Shown: positions 16,714 through 26,123 of the stretch, piece after piece
Position numbering within the stretch: the stretch's first letter is position 1
How the letters are laid out: every line of letters begins with the position of its first letter
From: Hyphomonas jannaschiana VP2
Lineage (GTDB): Bacteria > Pseudomonadota > Alphaproteobacteria > Caulobacterales > Hyphomonadaceae
DNA length: 64,000 bases
Direction: 5' to 3'
Assembly (NCBI RefSeq): GCF_000685215.1
Contig: NZ_ARYJ01000002.1
Location: forward strand, 62,001-126,000
Position numbers and translations under genes: made by a program
The notes under the pieces: model-generated
The model's input: only the letters and a program-made list of their open reading frames with translations
Told to the model about the DNA's origin: nothing
Database searches by the model: none

Positions 16714-18039
16714 TTAGTCCTCGTCTTTCCTGAGTTCGATCGATGTGCCGCCACCCGGCCGGTCACTGTCGCGCACGGCGGAGGCGGCCATCATGCCGGC
16801 GTCGCGCACATGCTGGTCCCGCTTGATGCGCCGGGCCCAGTCCGGGGACGAGTCCGGTCCGCGGGGAGGCGGGGGACCCGCAGGACCTGTGCCGCCGGTT
16901 GCGGCGAAAGCAGCTTGCGCGCCGGCCTGATGGCTATCCCGGGGATTGCCAAACATGCGCCCGGCGAGGTTCCGTGCACCGGACGCCGCCGCGCGGACGC
17001 CTGCGCCTGCGACTCCGCTCATGCCCGCCGCAGCAGCACCGGTGCCAGTCTTGCCAGAAGCGGCCGCATTCATCTGGTAGGCCGTGCGGGCGCCGCCCGT
17101 CATGGACGCCGCCGCACCGACGGCGCTGCGCGCCCCGCCGGCCGCGGCGCCAACGGCCGATTTCGCAAGACTGCCACCCGCGACGGTGCCTGCGGTCACA
17201 CCGGCGGCCGTGCCGATGGCAGCCCCGGCGCCCAGCTGCGGCGCACCGGAAACAAGCCCTGTCGCGATGCCAGGCCCGAACAGGCCAAGCGCCAGCAGCG
17301 AAAGAGATCCGAGGATAACGGAAGCAGCCTGTTCGAGTGTCACCTCGTCAGGCTGGAACGTGGAGGTGATGGAGGAAAAGATGGTCGAGCCGATGCCGAC
17401 AATGATCGCCAGCACCATGAGCTTGATGCCGGAGGCGATGACATTGCCGAGGACTTTCTCGGCGAGGAACGAGGTCTTGTTCCAGAGCGCGAACGGAATC
17501 AGCACGAAGCCGGCGAGCGTCGTCAGCTTGAACTCGATGATGGTGACGAAGAGCTGGATCGCGAGGAAGAAGAACGCCAGCAGCGTGATGATCCAGGCAA
17601 GGAACAGGACCGCGATGATCACGAAATTCTCGAAGAAGGCGATGGGGCCGGTGAGCTTCTCGATCTCGTCGAGCAGGGGCAGGGCGGCGTCGAACCCGGT
17701 CGCCGCGACGAAGCCCGGCTTCATGATGTCCTCGGCCGTGATCGTGCCGCCGGTCGCATTGAGGCCAAGCTGCGCAAAGCTCGTGAACACAATGTCCGAC
17801 AGGAGCGCGAAATTGCCGAGGATCAGCGCGAACGCGCCGACATAGAGCACTTTCTTGAGGAACCGGCCGACAATGTCCGTGTCCGGACCCATGGCCCAGA
17901 AAAGACCCGCCAGCGTGATGTCGATGGCAATGAGCGCGGAGGTCAGGAAGGCGACATCCGGCTGCAGCAGGCCGAACCCGCTGTCGATATAAGCGGAGAA
18001 GGTTGCGACAAATTGGTCGATGACGCCGAGGTCTTCCAT
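16714..18039 (-). CDS. trbL: conjugal transfer protein TrbL (VirB6-like)
   Basis: 441 residues, starting at the ATG at 18039 (MEDLGVIDQF), 5 bases after trbJ. About six to seven membrane spans in residues 30-290, including the conserved LAFFFLAIQLFVTIIEFKLT and FVLIPFALWNK. The remaining 150 residues are Ala/Gly-rich and low complexity, typical of TrbL, ending in a charged tail. It is the polytopic inner-membrane channel component. Confidence 0.93.
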   Translation of the reverse strand: MEDLGVIDQFVATFSAYIDSGFGLLQPDVAFLTSALIAIDITLAGLFWAMGPDTDIVGRFLKKVLYVGAFALILGNFALLSDIVFTSFAQLGLNATGGTITAEDIMKPGFVAATGFDAALPLLDEIEKLTGPIAFFENFVIIAVLFLAWIITLLAFFFLAIQLFVTIIEFKLTTLAGFVLIPFALWNKTSFLAEKVLGNVIASGIKLMVLAIIVGIGSTIFSSITSTFQPDEVTLEQAASVILGSLSLLALGLFGPGIATGLVSGAPQLGAGAAIGTAAGVTAGTVAGGSLAKSAVGAAAGGARSAVGAAASMTGGARTAYQMNAAASGKTGTGAAAAGMSGVAGAGVRAAASGARNLAGRMFGNPRDSHQAGAQAAFAATGGTGPAGPPPPRGPDSSPDWARRIKRDQHVRDAGMMAASAVRDSDRPGGGTSIELRKDED

Positions 18040-18043
18040 TGCT

Positions 18044-18769
18044 CTAGTCCCTCGAATAGGCGACGCCGTCGCCGACAAAGCGCTTGTGACGGATGCGGGC
18101 CTGCTCCTCGATGGCCGCCCGGCGGGACGCCTCAAGCGTCACCATTCGGTATTGCGCCGCCATCAGCTGCTGCATCTGCATCTGTTGCTCGACCGAGAGG
18201 GCGACGAGCTGGTTGCCGGCCTGCGCTACTGACAGGTTCCCGGTCGCCGACTGGCTTTCGCCGACAAGGTCGGTCAAGGTTTCTCGTGCGTCCGCAATCG
18301 AGGTCACAATCCCCGACTGGACCTGGATCGAGGCGCGGAATGCGTCGCGGCTGATCCGCCACTGGTCGGCGGCTTCGGCGACGATTTCCTCATTGGAGAG
18401 GTCTTCATAGGTGTCAGGGAAGGCGTCGCGGTACTGGCGCTCGGATTGTTCGACTTCGTAAGTGACCTCGCCCGCTTCCCGCATCAGCGTGTCGATCCGT
18501 TCCAGCAGGCGTTTCAGATGCTCGATCGAGGCATAATCGAGGCGCTTCAGATCCTCGGCCTGGTTCACCAGCATCTGTGCTTCATGCTGGAGCTGCTGGA
18601 TCTGGTTGTTGATCTGCTCGAGCGTATGCGTGGCCGTCAGGATGTTCTGGACGAGATTGGTCGGGTCGAGCACGACGTCGCCGACGCCGAGCAGGGCATT
18701 GGCTGGAGGTGCGGCCAGTCCAAATGTAGAAACAGACCCCAGCAGAAGGGCAATCATTCGGCGGCGCAT
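18044..18769 (-). CDS. trbJ: conjugal transfer protein TrbJ (VirB5-like)
   Basis: 241 residues with signal peptide (about 1-24). The mature part starts with LLGVGDVVLDPTNLVQNI, a TrbJ signature, followed by a long helical hairpin (LEQINNQIQQLQHEAQML, EDLKRLDYASIEHLKRLLERI). TrbJ is thought to be a minor pilus or adhesin-like component and entry-exclusion neighbour. No trbK is visible next to it. Overlaps the trbE stop by 16 bases. Confidence 0.92.
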   Translation of the reverse strand: MRRRMIALLLGSVSTFGLAAPPANALLGVGDVVLDPTNLVQNILTATHTLEQINNQIQQLQHEAQMLVNQAEDLKRLDYASIEHLKRLLERIDTLMREAGEVTYEVEQSERQYRDAFPDTYEDLSNEEIVAEAADQWRISRDAFRASIQVQSGIVTSIADARETLTDLVGESQSATGNLSVAQAGNQLVALSVEQQMQMQQLMAAQYRMVTLEASRRAAIEEQARIRHKRFVGDGVAYSRD

Positions 18770-21183
18770 GGCATCTCTCCTTCGGTTCCGATGAGGTCTG
18801 CGGCCCAGTGAAGCCTGCGGGCTGCAAGCCAGGCCGGCGCAAAGCCCTCCGGACCGACTGAAGCAAGTATTTCGGAAATCAGTTTCTGGTCGGCCTTCGA
18901 CCCGGCAGCACAGAAGGCGAGCGCAACCGGACCAAGGTCGAGATCGAATAGCCGGTTGCCGTCCGGCGTCTGAACATAATAGTCCCGTTTCGGCGTGGCC
19001 CGCGCGATCAGTTCGACCTGTCGGGTATTGAGCCCGAACCCTTCATACGCTGCGCGCTGCGAAGGCTCCTCGGCCCGCGCATTGGCAAGGAAAATGCGGG
19101 TCGGTGCGCTTTCAATGAGGCTGGGCGCAATGGTACTTGCCGCAATGTCCGACAGGCTCTGCGTTGCGAACACGACGGACACATTCTTCTTGCGGAGTGT
19201 CTTAAGCCAGTCGCGCAGGCGCCCGGCAAACATCGGATGATCGAGAAACAGCCAGGCCTCGTCGAGGATGAGCATTGTCGGCCTTCCATCGAACCGGGCT
19301 TCCAGTTTCGCGAACAGGTGCGCCAGCACCGGCGCGGCGAGCCGCTTGTCCTGCATCAGCGCGTCCATCTCGAAACAGAGCATGTCGGCGGTTTCGAGAG
19401 TATCCTCATCGGCATCGAGCAGGGCGCCATAGGGCCCGGCAAGCGTATAAGGCTCCAGTGCCTGCCGAAGGTCCGGTATCTGGAGGAGTGCCGCGAGACC
19501 CGTCAGCGTGCGCTGCGCGACCGGTGCCGCGCCAAGGCTCTGCAGCGCTGTCCAGACGGCCTGCTTCACCTCCGGCGTCACCGCGACACCTTCCTGCTCG
19601 ATCAGTCCCTGTACCCAGGCCTGCGCCGCAGCGAGCCCGCCTTCGCTGTCGACATCCCTCAAGGGCTGGAACGCAAGATCGCCGTCGAGCCCAAGCTCAT
19701 ACCAGATGCCGCCCAGCGCGAGCGTCGCGCAGCGCGCCGAAGCGCCCTTGTCGAAAATGAAGACCTGCGCCTGATCATAGCGGCGGAACTGCAGCGCCAG
19801 GAGCGACAGCAAAACCGACTTTCCGGCCCCGGTCGGCCCCACGACCATCATGTGGCCGACATCGCCCTGATGCGTGACGAGCCGGAACGGCGTCGAACTC
19901 GCCGAGCGGGCCATGAGGAGCGGCGGGCCATCCAGATGCGTATTGCGCTCGGGTCCTGCCCAGAGCGAAGAGAGCGGCGCCATATGGGCAAGATTGATCG
20001 TGTTCAGCAGCGGCTGGCGGACATTGGCATAGGCTTCGCCCGGTAGCGTGCCGAGCCAGGCCTCGATGGCGTTCACGCTTTCAGTAACGCAGGTGAACCC
20101 GCGCCCGCGGATCACGCGTTCGACGGCGCGGATCTGGTCTTCGGCGATGCCGGCATCCTCATGCCGGACCACAATCGCCGTCGTGCAATATCCGAATGCG
20201 ACATGGCCGGCACCGAGCGCTTGTAAGGCCTCGTCCGCATCGGCGGCCTGGTTGTCTGCATCTGTGTTGAGCAGGGTTGCCGGCTCATTGGTGAGGATTT
20301 CTCGCAGGTAGGAGGTGAGGGACCGGCGCTTGGCAAACCAGTTGCGGACATATGCGTTCAGCGTCTGCTCGGCTTGCCCCTTGTCGAGCGGCAGGAAGCG
20401 CGTCACCCAGCGAGAGGCGAAGCCGAGCTGGTCGAGTTCTGACAGGAGTCCCGGCTCGCCCGACGACGGGAACCCGTTGATCGTCAGGACCTTCAGTGTC
20501 TCGTCACCAAGGCGGGGTGAGAGGCCACCGGTCAGCGGTGTGTCGACCAGGAGCGCATCGAGACACATCGGTATGGACGGCGCCCGCACCTCCTGCCGCG
20601 CTGTCGAAATACAGGCATGGAGATAGGTGAGGGTCTCATCGTCAGAGAGGAACCGCGCCTCCGGCATCAGGTCCGCCATCATGTCGCGGGCCCGGGACGT
20701 CTCGGTTTCAAAATAAGCGAGGTGCTCGCTCCAGAAGGCCGCCGGGGCGTCGGCCGGATCCTCGATGAAGAGCTGTTCGATCCTTGCGGTCCGGTCGGCG
20801 GGCGGCATCCAGGTGAGGGTGAGGTAGCAATCGGTCTCGAAATGCCGTCCAGCTTCCTCGAAGGCTGCGCGGCGTTCCTCGTCGACCAGCCAGGCAGCCG
20901 GATCGCGCCACGAACTTTCGGGATAGATGACGGACGGCCTGCGGTCGGCTTCGATATGCAGCGCCCATCCGGAGCCGAACCGGCGAAGGAGATTGTTCAT
21001 CCGCGCGGTGACGGCGACCAGTTCCTCTGCCGTCGAACTTTCAAGATCTGGCCCCCGATACGCAATCGTGCGCTGCAGGCTGCCTTCCTTGTTGAGGACA
21101 ATGCCGGGTGCGATCAGGCAGGCCCATTTGAGATGGTCTGCAAGCGAGGCCGGGCGGGCGCGGTATTCACGAAGGTTCAGCAT
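18754..21183 (-). CDS. trbE: conjugal transfer ATPase TrbE (VirB4-like)
   Basis: 809 residues. The N-terminal domain starts LNLREYRARPASLADHLKWA as in TrbE. The ATPase half carries Walker A GPTGAGKS at 449-456 and Walker B MLILDEAWLFLD near 650, followed by the FATQSLSDIA motif. It energises pilus assembly and substrate transfer at the inner membrane. Start overlaps the trbD stop by 7 bases. Confidence 0.96.
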   Translation of the reverse strand: MLNLREYRARPASLADHLKWACLIAPGIVLNKEGSLQRTIAYRGPDLESSTAEELVAVTARMNNLLRRFGSGWALHIEADRRPSVIYPESSWRDPAAWLVDEERRAAFEEAGRHFETDCYLTLTWMPPADRTARIEQLFIEDPADAPAAFWSEHLAYFETETSRARDMMADLMPEARFLSDDETLTYLHACISTARQEVRAPSIPMCLDALLVDTPLTGGLSPRLGDETLKVLTINGFPSSGEPGLLSELDQLGFASRWVTRFLPLDKGQAEQTLNAYVRNWFAKRRSLTSYLREILTNEPATLLNTDADNQAADADEALQALGAGHVAFGYCTTAIVVRHEDAGIAEDQIRAVERVIRGRGFTCVTESVNAIEAWLGTLPGEAYANVRQPLLNTINLAHMAPLSSLWAGPERNTHLDGPPLLMARSASSTPFRLVTHQGDVGHMMVVGPTGAGKSVLLSLLALQFRRYDQAQVFIFDKGASARCATLALGGIWYELGLDGDLAFQPLRDVDSEGGLAAAQAWVQGLIEQEGVAVTPEVKQAVWTALQSLGAAPVAQRTLTGLAALLQIPDLRQALEPYTLAGPYGALLDADEDTLETADMLCFEMDALMQDKRLAAPVLAHLFAKLEARFDGRPTMLILDEAWLFLDHPMFAGRLRDWLKTLRKKNVSVVFATQSLSDIAASTIAPSLIESAPTRIFLANARAEEPSQRAAYEGFGLNTRQVELIARATPKRDYYVQTPDGNRLFDLDLGPVALAFCAAGSKADQKLISEILASVGPEGFAPAWLAARRLHWAADLIGTEGEMPCAAE

Positions 21184-21449
21184 GCGTAATACGCCTTCTG
21201 GCGGATGTGCCGGATCAGCACGTCTGTGAATTGCGGATCGCGCCTTGCAGCGAAGACGCAGATCCCCTGCGCGACGATCCAGAAAACGAGCCCCACGACC
21301 CAGAGCTGGAGGCCCAGCCCGAGCGCGCCTGCCAGCGTGCCGTTTGTAATGGTCGCAAGCCTTGGCGCACCGGCGAGCAGGATCGGCGCCGTCAGCGAAC
21401 GATGCACCGGCACGCTGTAGCCGGGCGGGAGGGGCGTTGCCTCAGCCAT
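21177..21449 (-). CDS. trbD: conjugal transfer protein TrbD (VirB3-like)
   Basis: 90 residues, ATG at 21449 overlapping the trbC stop by ATGA. Begins with GYSVPVHRSLTAPILLAGAPR, a VirB3/TrbD signature, then two closely spaced membrane spans (about 33-70) and the CVFAARRDPQFTDVL tail. Inner-membrane partner of TrbE. Confidence 0.93.
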   Translation of the reverse strand: MAEATPLPPGYSVPVHRSLTAPILLAGAPRLATITNGTLAGALGLGLQLWVVGLVFWIVAQGICVFAARRDPQFTDVLIRHIRQKAYYAC

Positions 21450-21760
21450 CAGAGCGTTGCCCCGCCGCCGAAGGAGAAGAAGGAGAGGAAGAATGAGGTC
21501 GCAGCAAAGGCGATCGACAGGCCGAACACGATCTGCAGGAGCTTCCGCATGCCGCCGCCGCTCTCGCCGAAGGCGAGGCCAAGGCCGGTCAGGATGATGA
21601 CGATGGTCGCAAGGATCTTGGCGACCGGGCCCTCGATGGATTCGAGGATCGATTGCAGCGGGGCTTCCCAGGGCATGCCGGACCCGGCCGCATGGGCGGG
21701 GAAGGCAATTGCCGCGACTAGCAAACTCAGGCTGATGCCCTTGATCATGTCTCTGTTCAT
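21449..21760 (-). CDS. trbC: conjugal transfer pilin TrbC (VirB2-like)
   Basis: 103 residues. A signal peptide (to about 24, ending AHAAGSG) is followed by a short polar part with MPWEAPLQSILESIEGPVAK and two hydrophobic helices (about 48-64 and 76-96) as in VirB2/TrbC pilins, which are often cyclised. ATGA overlap with trbB upstream and trbD downstream. Confidence 0.93.
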   Translation of the reverse strand: MNRDMIKGISLSLLVAAIAFPAHAAGSGMPWEAPLQSILESIEGPVAKILATIVIILTGLGLAFGESGGGMRKLLQIVFGLSIAFAATSFFLSFFSFGGGATL

Positions 21761-22779
21761 TGGGTTGGTGTCCTTTCAGGTGCGGTTGAGAGAAGCGGTT
21801 CAGAAAAAGGCAGGCTCGGCAGGACGAGCTGCAGGTCCGGCTGGACGGGCATGAGGTCGTAGCCGCCCCGTCCGAGGCCATTCATGCGCGCGACCGTCTC
21901 GACGCGGTGCCGGCCGGCGCTCCGCGAGATGTAGACGACGCAGTCGATCGTCTCGGCGATCAGGTCGTGCGGCACCTGGGCGGAGGTCTCGCCGATCAGC
22001 TGTTCGAGCCGGGAGAGACCGCCCAGGGCAGAGTTTGCATGCAGGGTGGCGATCCCGCCCGGATGTCCGGTATTCCAGGCCTTCAGCATGTCGAGCGCTT
22101 CTGCGCCCCGCACTTCGCCGATGATGATCCGGTCGGGGCGGAGACGCAGCGTCGAGCGGACAAGGTCGGCAAGCGAGACCGATCCCGGCTGTGTGCGCAG
22201 CTGCACGGAATCCTCAGCTGCCGAGACAAGCTCGCGTGTATCTTCAAGAATGACGAGCCGGTCGCCCGTCCGGGCGATTTCCGCAAGGAGCGCATTGGCA
22301 AGTGTCGTCTTGCCGGAGCCCGTGCCTCCCACGACGAGGATGTTCTCGCGGTCCAATACGGCGCGCCGCAGGGCCTCGGCATGATGAGCTGCCATGACGC
22401 CAGAGGTGACATAGTCATCCAAAGCGATAACCCGGCCTGCAGGCTTGCGGATCGAGAAACACGGTCCCGGCGATACCGGCGGCAACACACCTTCGAACCG
22501 TTCTCCACCCATCGGCAGTTCAGCCGACACGATGGGAGAGGCCGCATCCGCGCGCCGTCCCATATGGCTGGCAACCAGGCGGATGACGCGCTCGGTGTCG
22601 GCGGGAGAAACCAAACCAAGTTCAACGCGCCCGCTGCCGTGCCGTTCGACCCAGAGCTTTCCATCGGGATTGATCATGATCTCGACCACGGACGGATCAT
22701 CCAGCGCCGCGACAATCTCGTTCCCGAGCGCCGTCACCAGCATGGCGCGGGTCCGCCCAAGGCTTGCGGCGTCACGCAT
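21757..22779 (-). CDS. trbB: conjugal transfer ATPase TrbB (VirB11-like)
   Basis: 340 residues. The N-terminal domain includes VVEIMINPDGKLWVER; the RecA-like domain has Walker A GGTGSGKT at 151-158, Asp box ILEDTRE, Walker B-type LRLRPDRIIIGEVRG and the His box NTGHPGGIATLHAN. It forms hexameric rings driving pilus biogenesis. Starts 8 bases inside the CopG-type gene, so the whole cluster from traG to DUF2274 is coupled. Confidence 0.96.
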   Translation of the reverse strand: MRDAASLGRTRAMLVTALGNEIVAALDDPSVVEIMINPDGKLWVERHGSGRVELGLVSPADTERVIRLVASHMGRRADAASPIVSAELPMGGERFEGVLPPVSPGPCFSIRKPAGRVIALDDYVTSGVMAAHHAEALRRAVLDRENILVVGGTGSGKTTLANALLAEIARTGDRLVILEDTRELVSAAEDSVQLRTQPGSVSLADLVRSTLRLRPDRIIIGEVRGAEALDMLKAWNTGHPGGIATLHANSALGGLSRLEQLIGETSAQVPHDLIAETIDCVVYISRSAGRHRVETVARMNGLGRGGYDLMPVQPDLQLVLPSLPFSEPLLSTAPERTPTQ

Positions 22780-23233
22780 CGGCCCGCTCCCCGCTCAAAT
22801 GCTCGGGATCGCTTTCGAAGCTCGTCGCTTCGGCCGTCACATCCTCGACCGCGTTCTGGAGAATGCGCTGCCCTGACCGGAGCGCCTCGGCGACCTGACG
22901 TACGAATAGATCGAATCGGAGATCGCCCTTGGCGCGCGCCGCTTCCACCTGGTTCGCCGGCACCGGCGGCGTCACCGTCAGGAAATAATGCACGAAGGTC
23001 GCGAGCGTTTCGGCAAGCACGAGATTGTCCCGTTCGATCCGTCCGAACTGCCGCGTCAGCCGGTCGAGCCGGCGATTGATGGCAGCCTCGCGCTGATTGT
23101 CTGCCTCGCCGGAGAAATATGCCACCAGCGCCCGGTCGACGATCGCGCTTTCGGAGAGGCCCGGGCGTTTCGCCATGGCCTGGAGCCGGTGATGGGTCTC
23201 GGGCGAGATATAGGGCTGGATACGGGGTTTCAT
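22772..23233 (-). CDS. CopG-type ribbon-helix-helix protein of the tra cluster
   Basis: 153 residues. The N-terminal ribbon-helix-helix (PRIQPYISPETHHRLQAMAKRPGLSESAIVDRAL is the pattern, residues 3-37) is followed by a long helical region (about 45-110). This protein always lies between traG and trbB in this ICE type; it likely regulates the operon or helps the relaxosome. It overlaps traG by 4 bases. Confidence 0.88.
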   Translation of the reverse strand: MKPRIQPYISPETHHRLQAMAKRPGLSESAIVDRALVAYFSGEADNQREAAINRRLDRLTRQFGRIERDNLVLAETLATFVHYFLTVTPPVPANQVEAARAKGDLRFDLFVRQVAEALRSGQRILQNAVEDVTAEATSFESDPEHLSGERADA

Positions 23234-25293
23234 TGGCCATTCCCCGTCAGGTCAATGCCGGTTGCCTGTTCGAGGCTGTCAGCCTGCACGAGCGCCTCGA
23301 AGAGGCTGGGCTGAGGAGCGCCGTGCGACGCAGCTCGAGACCTGCCTGTCCTGGTGGGCGCGGAGACCTGCGCACGATCCCTCGCGGCATCCCGCGCCTT
23401 CTGGGGACCGAGGCCCTCGCCATCGGGCTCGATCTCCAAAGCCTGCATCAGGCCTTCATGGATCGACCGGATTTCCGTGCCCCAATCATCCGCCCGGGCG
23501 TCTGGAATGCAGGTCGCAAAGTCGGGTGCAGCTTTCAGCCGTTCGGTGAAGTTCCGGTCTTCATAGTAGCGCAGCTTCATTGCGCGCACGGGCGGAGAGC
23601 CTGCAACGAGGACAAGTTCCTGATCCGCGGGTAGCTGCATCACTTCGCCGGGCGTCAGGAGCTGGCGGGCGGTTTCCTGACGGGACACCATCTTGTGCGA
23701 GAGCCAGGGTGCGAGCCTGTGGCCGGCATAGTTCTTCATCGCCCGCTGTTCGGTCTTGGTCCCGAGCGCATCGGATATCCGCTTGGCCGTCCGCTCGTCA
23801 TTGGTTGCGAACGCCACCCGCACATGACAATTGTCGAGGATCGCGTTGGAAGGGCCGTAGGCCTTTTCGATCTGGTTGAGGGACTGCGCGATCAGGAAGG
23901 CTTTCAGCCCATAGCCGGCCATATAAGCGAGGGCGCTCTCGAAGAAGTCGAGCCGGCCAAGGGCAGGGAACTCATCCAACATGAACAGGACACGGCGCCG
24001 GGTCTTCGGTTCAGCAGAAGACAGCTGCGGCGCCAGCAGTCCGCAAGCTCCGAGGATGTTCAGCGCCAGCGACCTACCGCGCGCCAACACAGATGGACGA
24101 GCATCAAGGTGTTCCGTCAGCCGCCTTCCGACCTGGTTCAGGATGAGGCGCATAAGAGGTTTCGTGCGCGAGAGGTCCGACGGCGGTACGACCAGATAGA
24201 GCGAGAGCGGTCGATCGCCCGACACCAAATCCTCGATCCGGAAATCGCTGCGCGAGGTCACTTCTGCAATCACTGGATCTCGATAGAGCGACAGGAAGCG
24301 CAGCGCAGTCGACAGCACGCCGGAAAGTTCATTCTCCGACTGGTTCATCAGTTCGCGGGCCGTCTCGGCGACCACGGGGTGAACCTTCGGTGCCTCGCCC
24401 GTGCCGAGATGATTGGTGCGGAGCATGATTGACAGCGTCGTGCGGAACGTCCGGTCCGGATCGGCCAGGAAACTCGCCACCCGCGCCAGCGTCTTCTCCC
24501 GTTCGGCATAGAGGACGTGCAGGATGACCCCGACCAGCAGCGAGTTCGCCTTGTCGACCCAGTGCCCGAGATCGCCCAGCTTGCCCTGCGGATCCACGAG
24601 AATGTCAGCAATGTTCTGGACATCGCGCACTTCGCAATGTCCCCGCCGGACCTCCATCAGGGGATTGAAATGAGCCGACGCAATGTCAGTCGGATCGAAC
24701 CGCAGGCAGTGCGAGAATTCTGAACGCCAACCGGAAGTCAGCTGCCAGTTCTCGCCCTTGATGTCATGCACGAGCACCGAATGCGGCCAGGAGAGTAGGG
24801 TTGGGACGACAAGCCCCACACCTTTGCCCGAGCGCGTCGGCGCAAAGGCCATGACATGATCGGGGCCGTCATGGCGGAGATAGGAGCCATGTGCCTGGCC
24901 AAGGAACACTCCGGTGGGCTTCAATAGGCCGGACTTGCGCAGATCCTTGCCTTCCGCCCACCGCGCCGAACCAAAGGTCGAGACCCGCTTGTCCCACCGT
25001 GCCCGGAGGATCGATCCCGTCACCGCGATCACGATAGCGGCAACGCCGCCAGAGCCGGCAATCAGCCCGCCCCGGTCGAACACATCCGGCGCATAGGCAT
25101 CGTATGAATACCACCAGCCGAAGAAGGCCCACGGCACATAGACCGGCATGTCCAGGATGACGAAGAGCGGCTCGCCAAGGCGCGGCGACCAGCCAAGCGA
25201 CCAGGCCGTCCATTCCGTCGCGCACCAGAGCGCCACCAGGACGACAAGCAAGACGAGGATGATCTGCCAGAAGAGGTTCGTGCCATGTTTCAT
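23230..25293 (-). CDS. traG: type IV coupling protein TraG (VirD4-like)
   Basis: 687 residues from the ATG at 25293, which matches the usual TraG N-terminus; a TTG at 25311 would add six residues and has GAGGGG just upstream. Two to three N-terminal spans (about 8-28, 52-64, 80-96) anchor the cytoplasmic ATPase. Walker A is APTRSGKG near 152-159 and Walker B VLFMLDEFPALG near 440. TraG docks the relaxase-DNA complex at the secretion channel. The C-terminal 90 residues are variable. CBASS cargo lies immediately upstream. Confidence 0.95.
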   Translation of the reverse strand: MKHGTNLFWQIILVLLVVLVALWCATEWTAWSLGWSPRLGEPLFVILDMPVYVPWAFFGWWYSYDAYAPDVFDRGGLIAGSGGVAAIVIAVTGSILRARWDKRVSTFGSARWAEGKDLRKSGLLKPTGVFLGQAHGSYLRHDGPDHVMAFAPTRSGKGVGLVVPTLLSWPHSVLVHDIKGENWQLTSGWRSEFSHCLRFDPTDIASAHFNPLMEVRRGHCEVRDVQNIADILVDPQGKLGDLGHWVDKANSLLVGVILHVLYAEREKTLARVASFLADPDRTFRTTLSIMLRTNHLGTGEAPKVHPVVAETARELMNQSENELSGVLSTALRFLSLYRDPVIAEVTSRSDFRIEDLVSGDRPLSLYLVVPPSDLSRTKPLMRLILNQVGRRLTEHLDARPSVLARGRSLALNILGACGLLAPQLSSAEPKTRRRVLFMLDEFPALGRLDFFESALAYMAGYGLKAFLIAQSLNQIEKAYGPSNAILDNCHVRVAFATNDERTAKRISDALGTKTEQRAMKNYAGHRLAPWLSHKMVSRQETARQLLTPGEVMQLPADQELVLVAGSPPVRAMKLRYYEDRNFTERLKAAPDFATCIPDARADDWGTEIRSIHEGLMQALEIEPDGEGLGPQKARDAARDRAQVSAPTRTGRSRAASHGAPQPSLFEALVQADSLEQATGIDLTGNGQ

Positions 25294-25628
25294 GACACTG
25301 AACCTGACCAATCAACCCCTCAGTCTCCAGAGAGGGAATTGGGGGGAATCTGTGGAGTGTTCTGAAGCATCAGGAAGAAAGGGGAGGCGCAGGTGAAGTT
25401 CCGGGAAAATTCCGTAGGGTCAATAAGATCCCGGAAGCGGACATTGGCAGGGAGGTTTCTGAAAGGCAGAACGTCGCCGATAGGCGTCATATGACCTTTG
25501 GCACCTGACGTCTGCCATGGGCGAAAAAGAAGACGAAAAAAAGGTTCGAGCCTTCGAGCACGCCAGTCTTCAGTAAGCCGGATTTCCCAAGACAAATACT
25601 AGATGGAGATCCCGTGAAACCGGACACA
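25294..25628. other. gap between traG and cap3
   Basis: 335 bases without a confident gene. A 91-codon open frame on the minus strand (25320-25595) has no recognisable motif and ends just before traG; it could be a short leader gene but I would not call it. The stretch should contain the traG promoter, since CBASS has separated traG from the relaxase operon. Confidence 0.4.
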
Positions 25629-26123
25629 TCAGCTCCTTGCAAAAACGCAATCATGTTCGGTTTCTTCAATTGGAAGGAGTTCTGAAGCCATCTTATGTTT
25701 TACGAGGGCAGTGAGGAAAAAGATACGAACGCCTTGCGCGGTTGCAATAAGGGCGACCCCGTCACCATGCATCGAGCGGATTAGCCGTGCCCATGCCCGC
25801 CTGTCGGTCCAGGAGGGGGCGCCCTGGCCTGCTGGATGCGAATGCCAGTCGCCGACCAGTGAAATCAGGCCAGATGACCGGCGCCAAGAAGCCAGCAGAT
25901 GCTGCTGGTGATGGAGAGAGCAGCGTTCAAAACTGACCGGCGATGCGCGATCATGCGAGCTGGCCACCGTCAAGCCCGTAATCTCAATGTCGCGTCCGCG
26001 CCTGTATCCTTCCAGAAAGCCGCCCGTTTCAAGCGGGTGGGCGGTGCGGCGCTCTTGTTCAATCCGTTCAAGGATGGCCCGCTGAACCAACACGCGCGAC
26101 TCCGTCAAGGGGCATTCCCGCAT
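25629..26123 (-). CDS. cap3: CBASS JAB/JAMM deconjugating protease Cap3
   Basis: 164 residues. A JAMM zinc protease: Glu32 in ETGGFLEG, then His94-Ser-His96 with Ser104 and Asp107 (HSHP, seven residues, SWTD). Cap3 enzymes cleave the bond that Cap2 forms between the CD-NTase C-terminus and a target. The start overlaps the cap2 stop by 19 bases. Third gene of the cdn-cap2-cap3 operon and the one nearest traG. Confidence 0.92.
   Translation of the reverse strand: MRECPLTESRVLVQRAILERIEQERRTAHPLETGGFLEGYRRGRDIEITGLTVASSHDRASPVSFERCSLHHQQHLLASWRRSSGLISLVGDWHSHPAGQGAPSWTDRRAWARLIRSMHGDGVALIATAQGVRIFFLTALVKHKMASELLPIEETEHDCVFARS

Noticed and set aside
25320-25595. 91-codon open frame before traG on the minus strand
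   Set aside because: No recognisable motif or clear ribosome site; described only as part of the gap.
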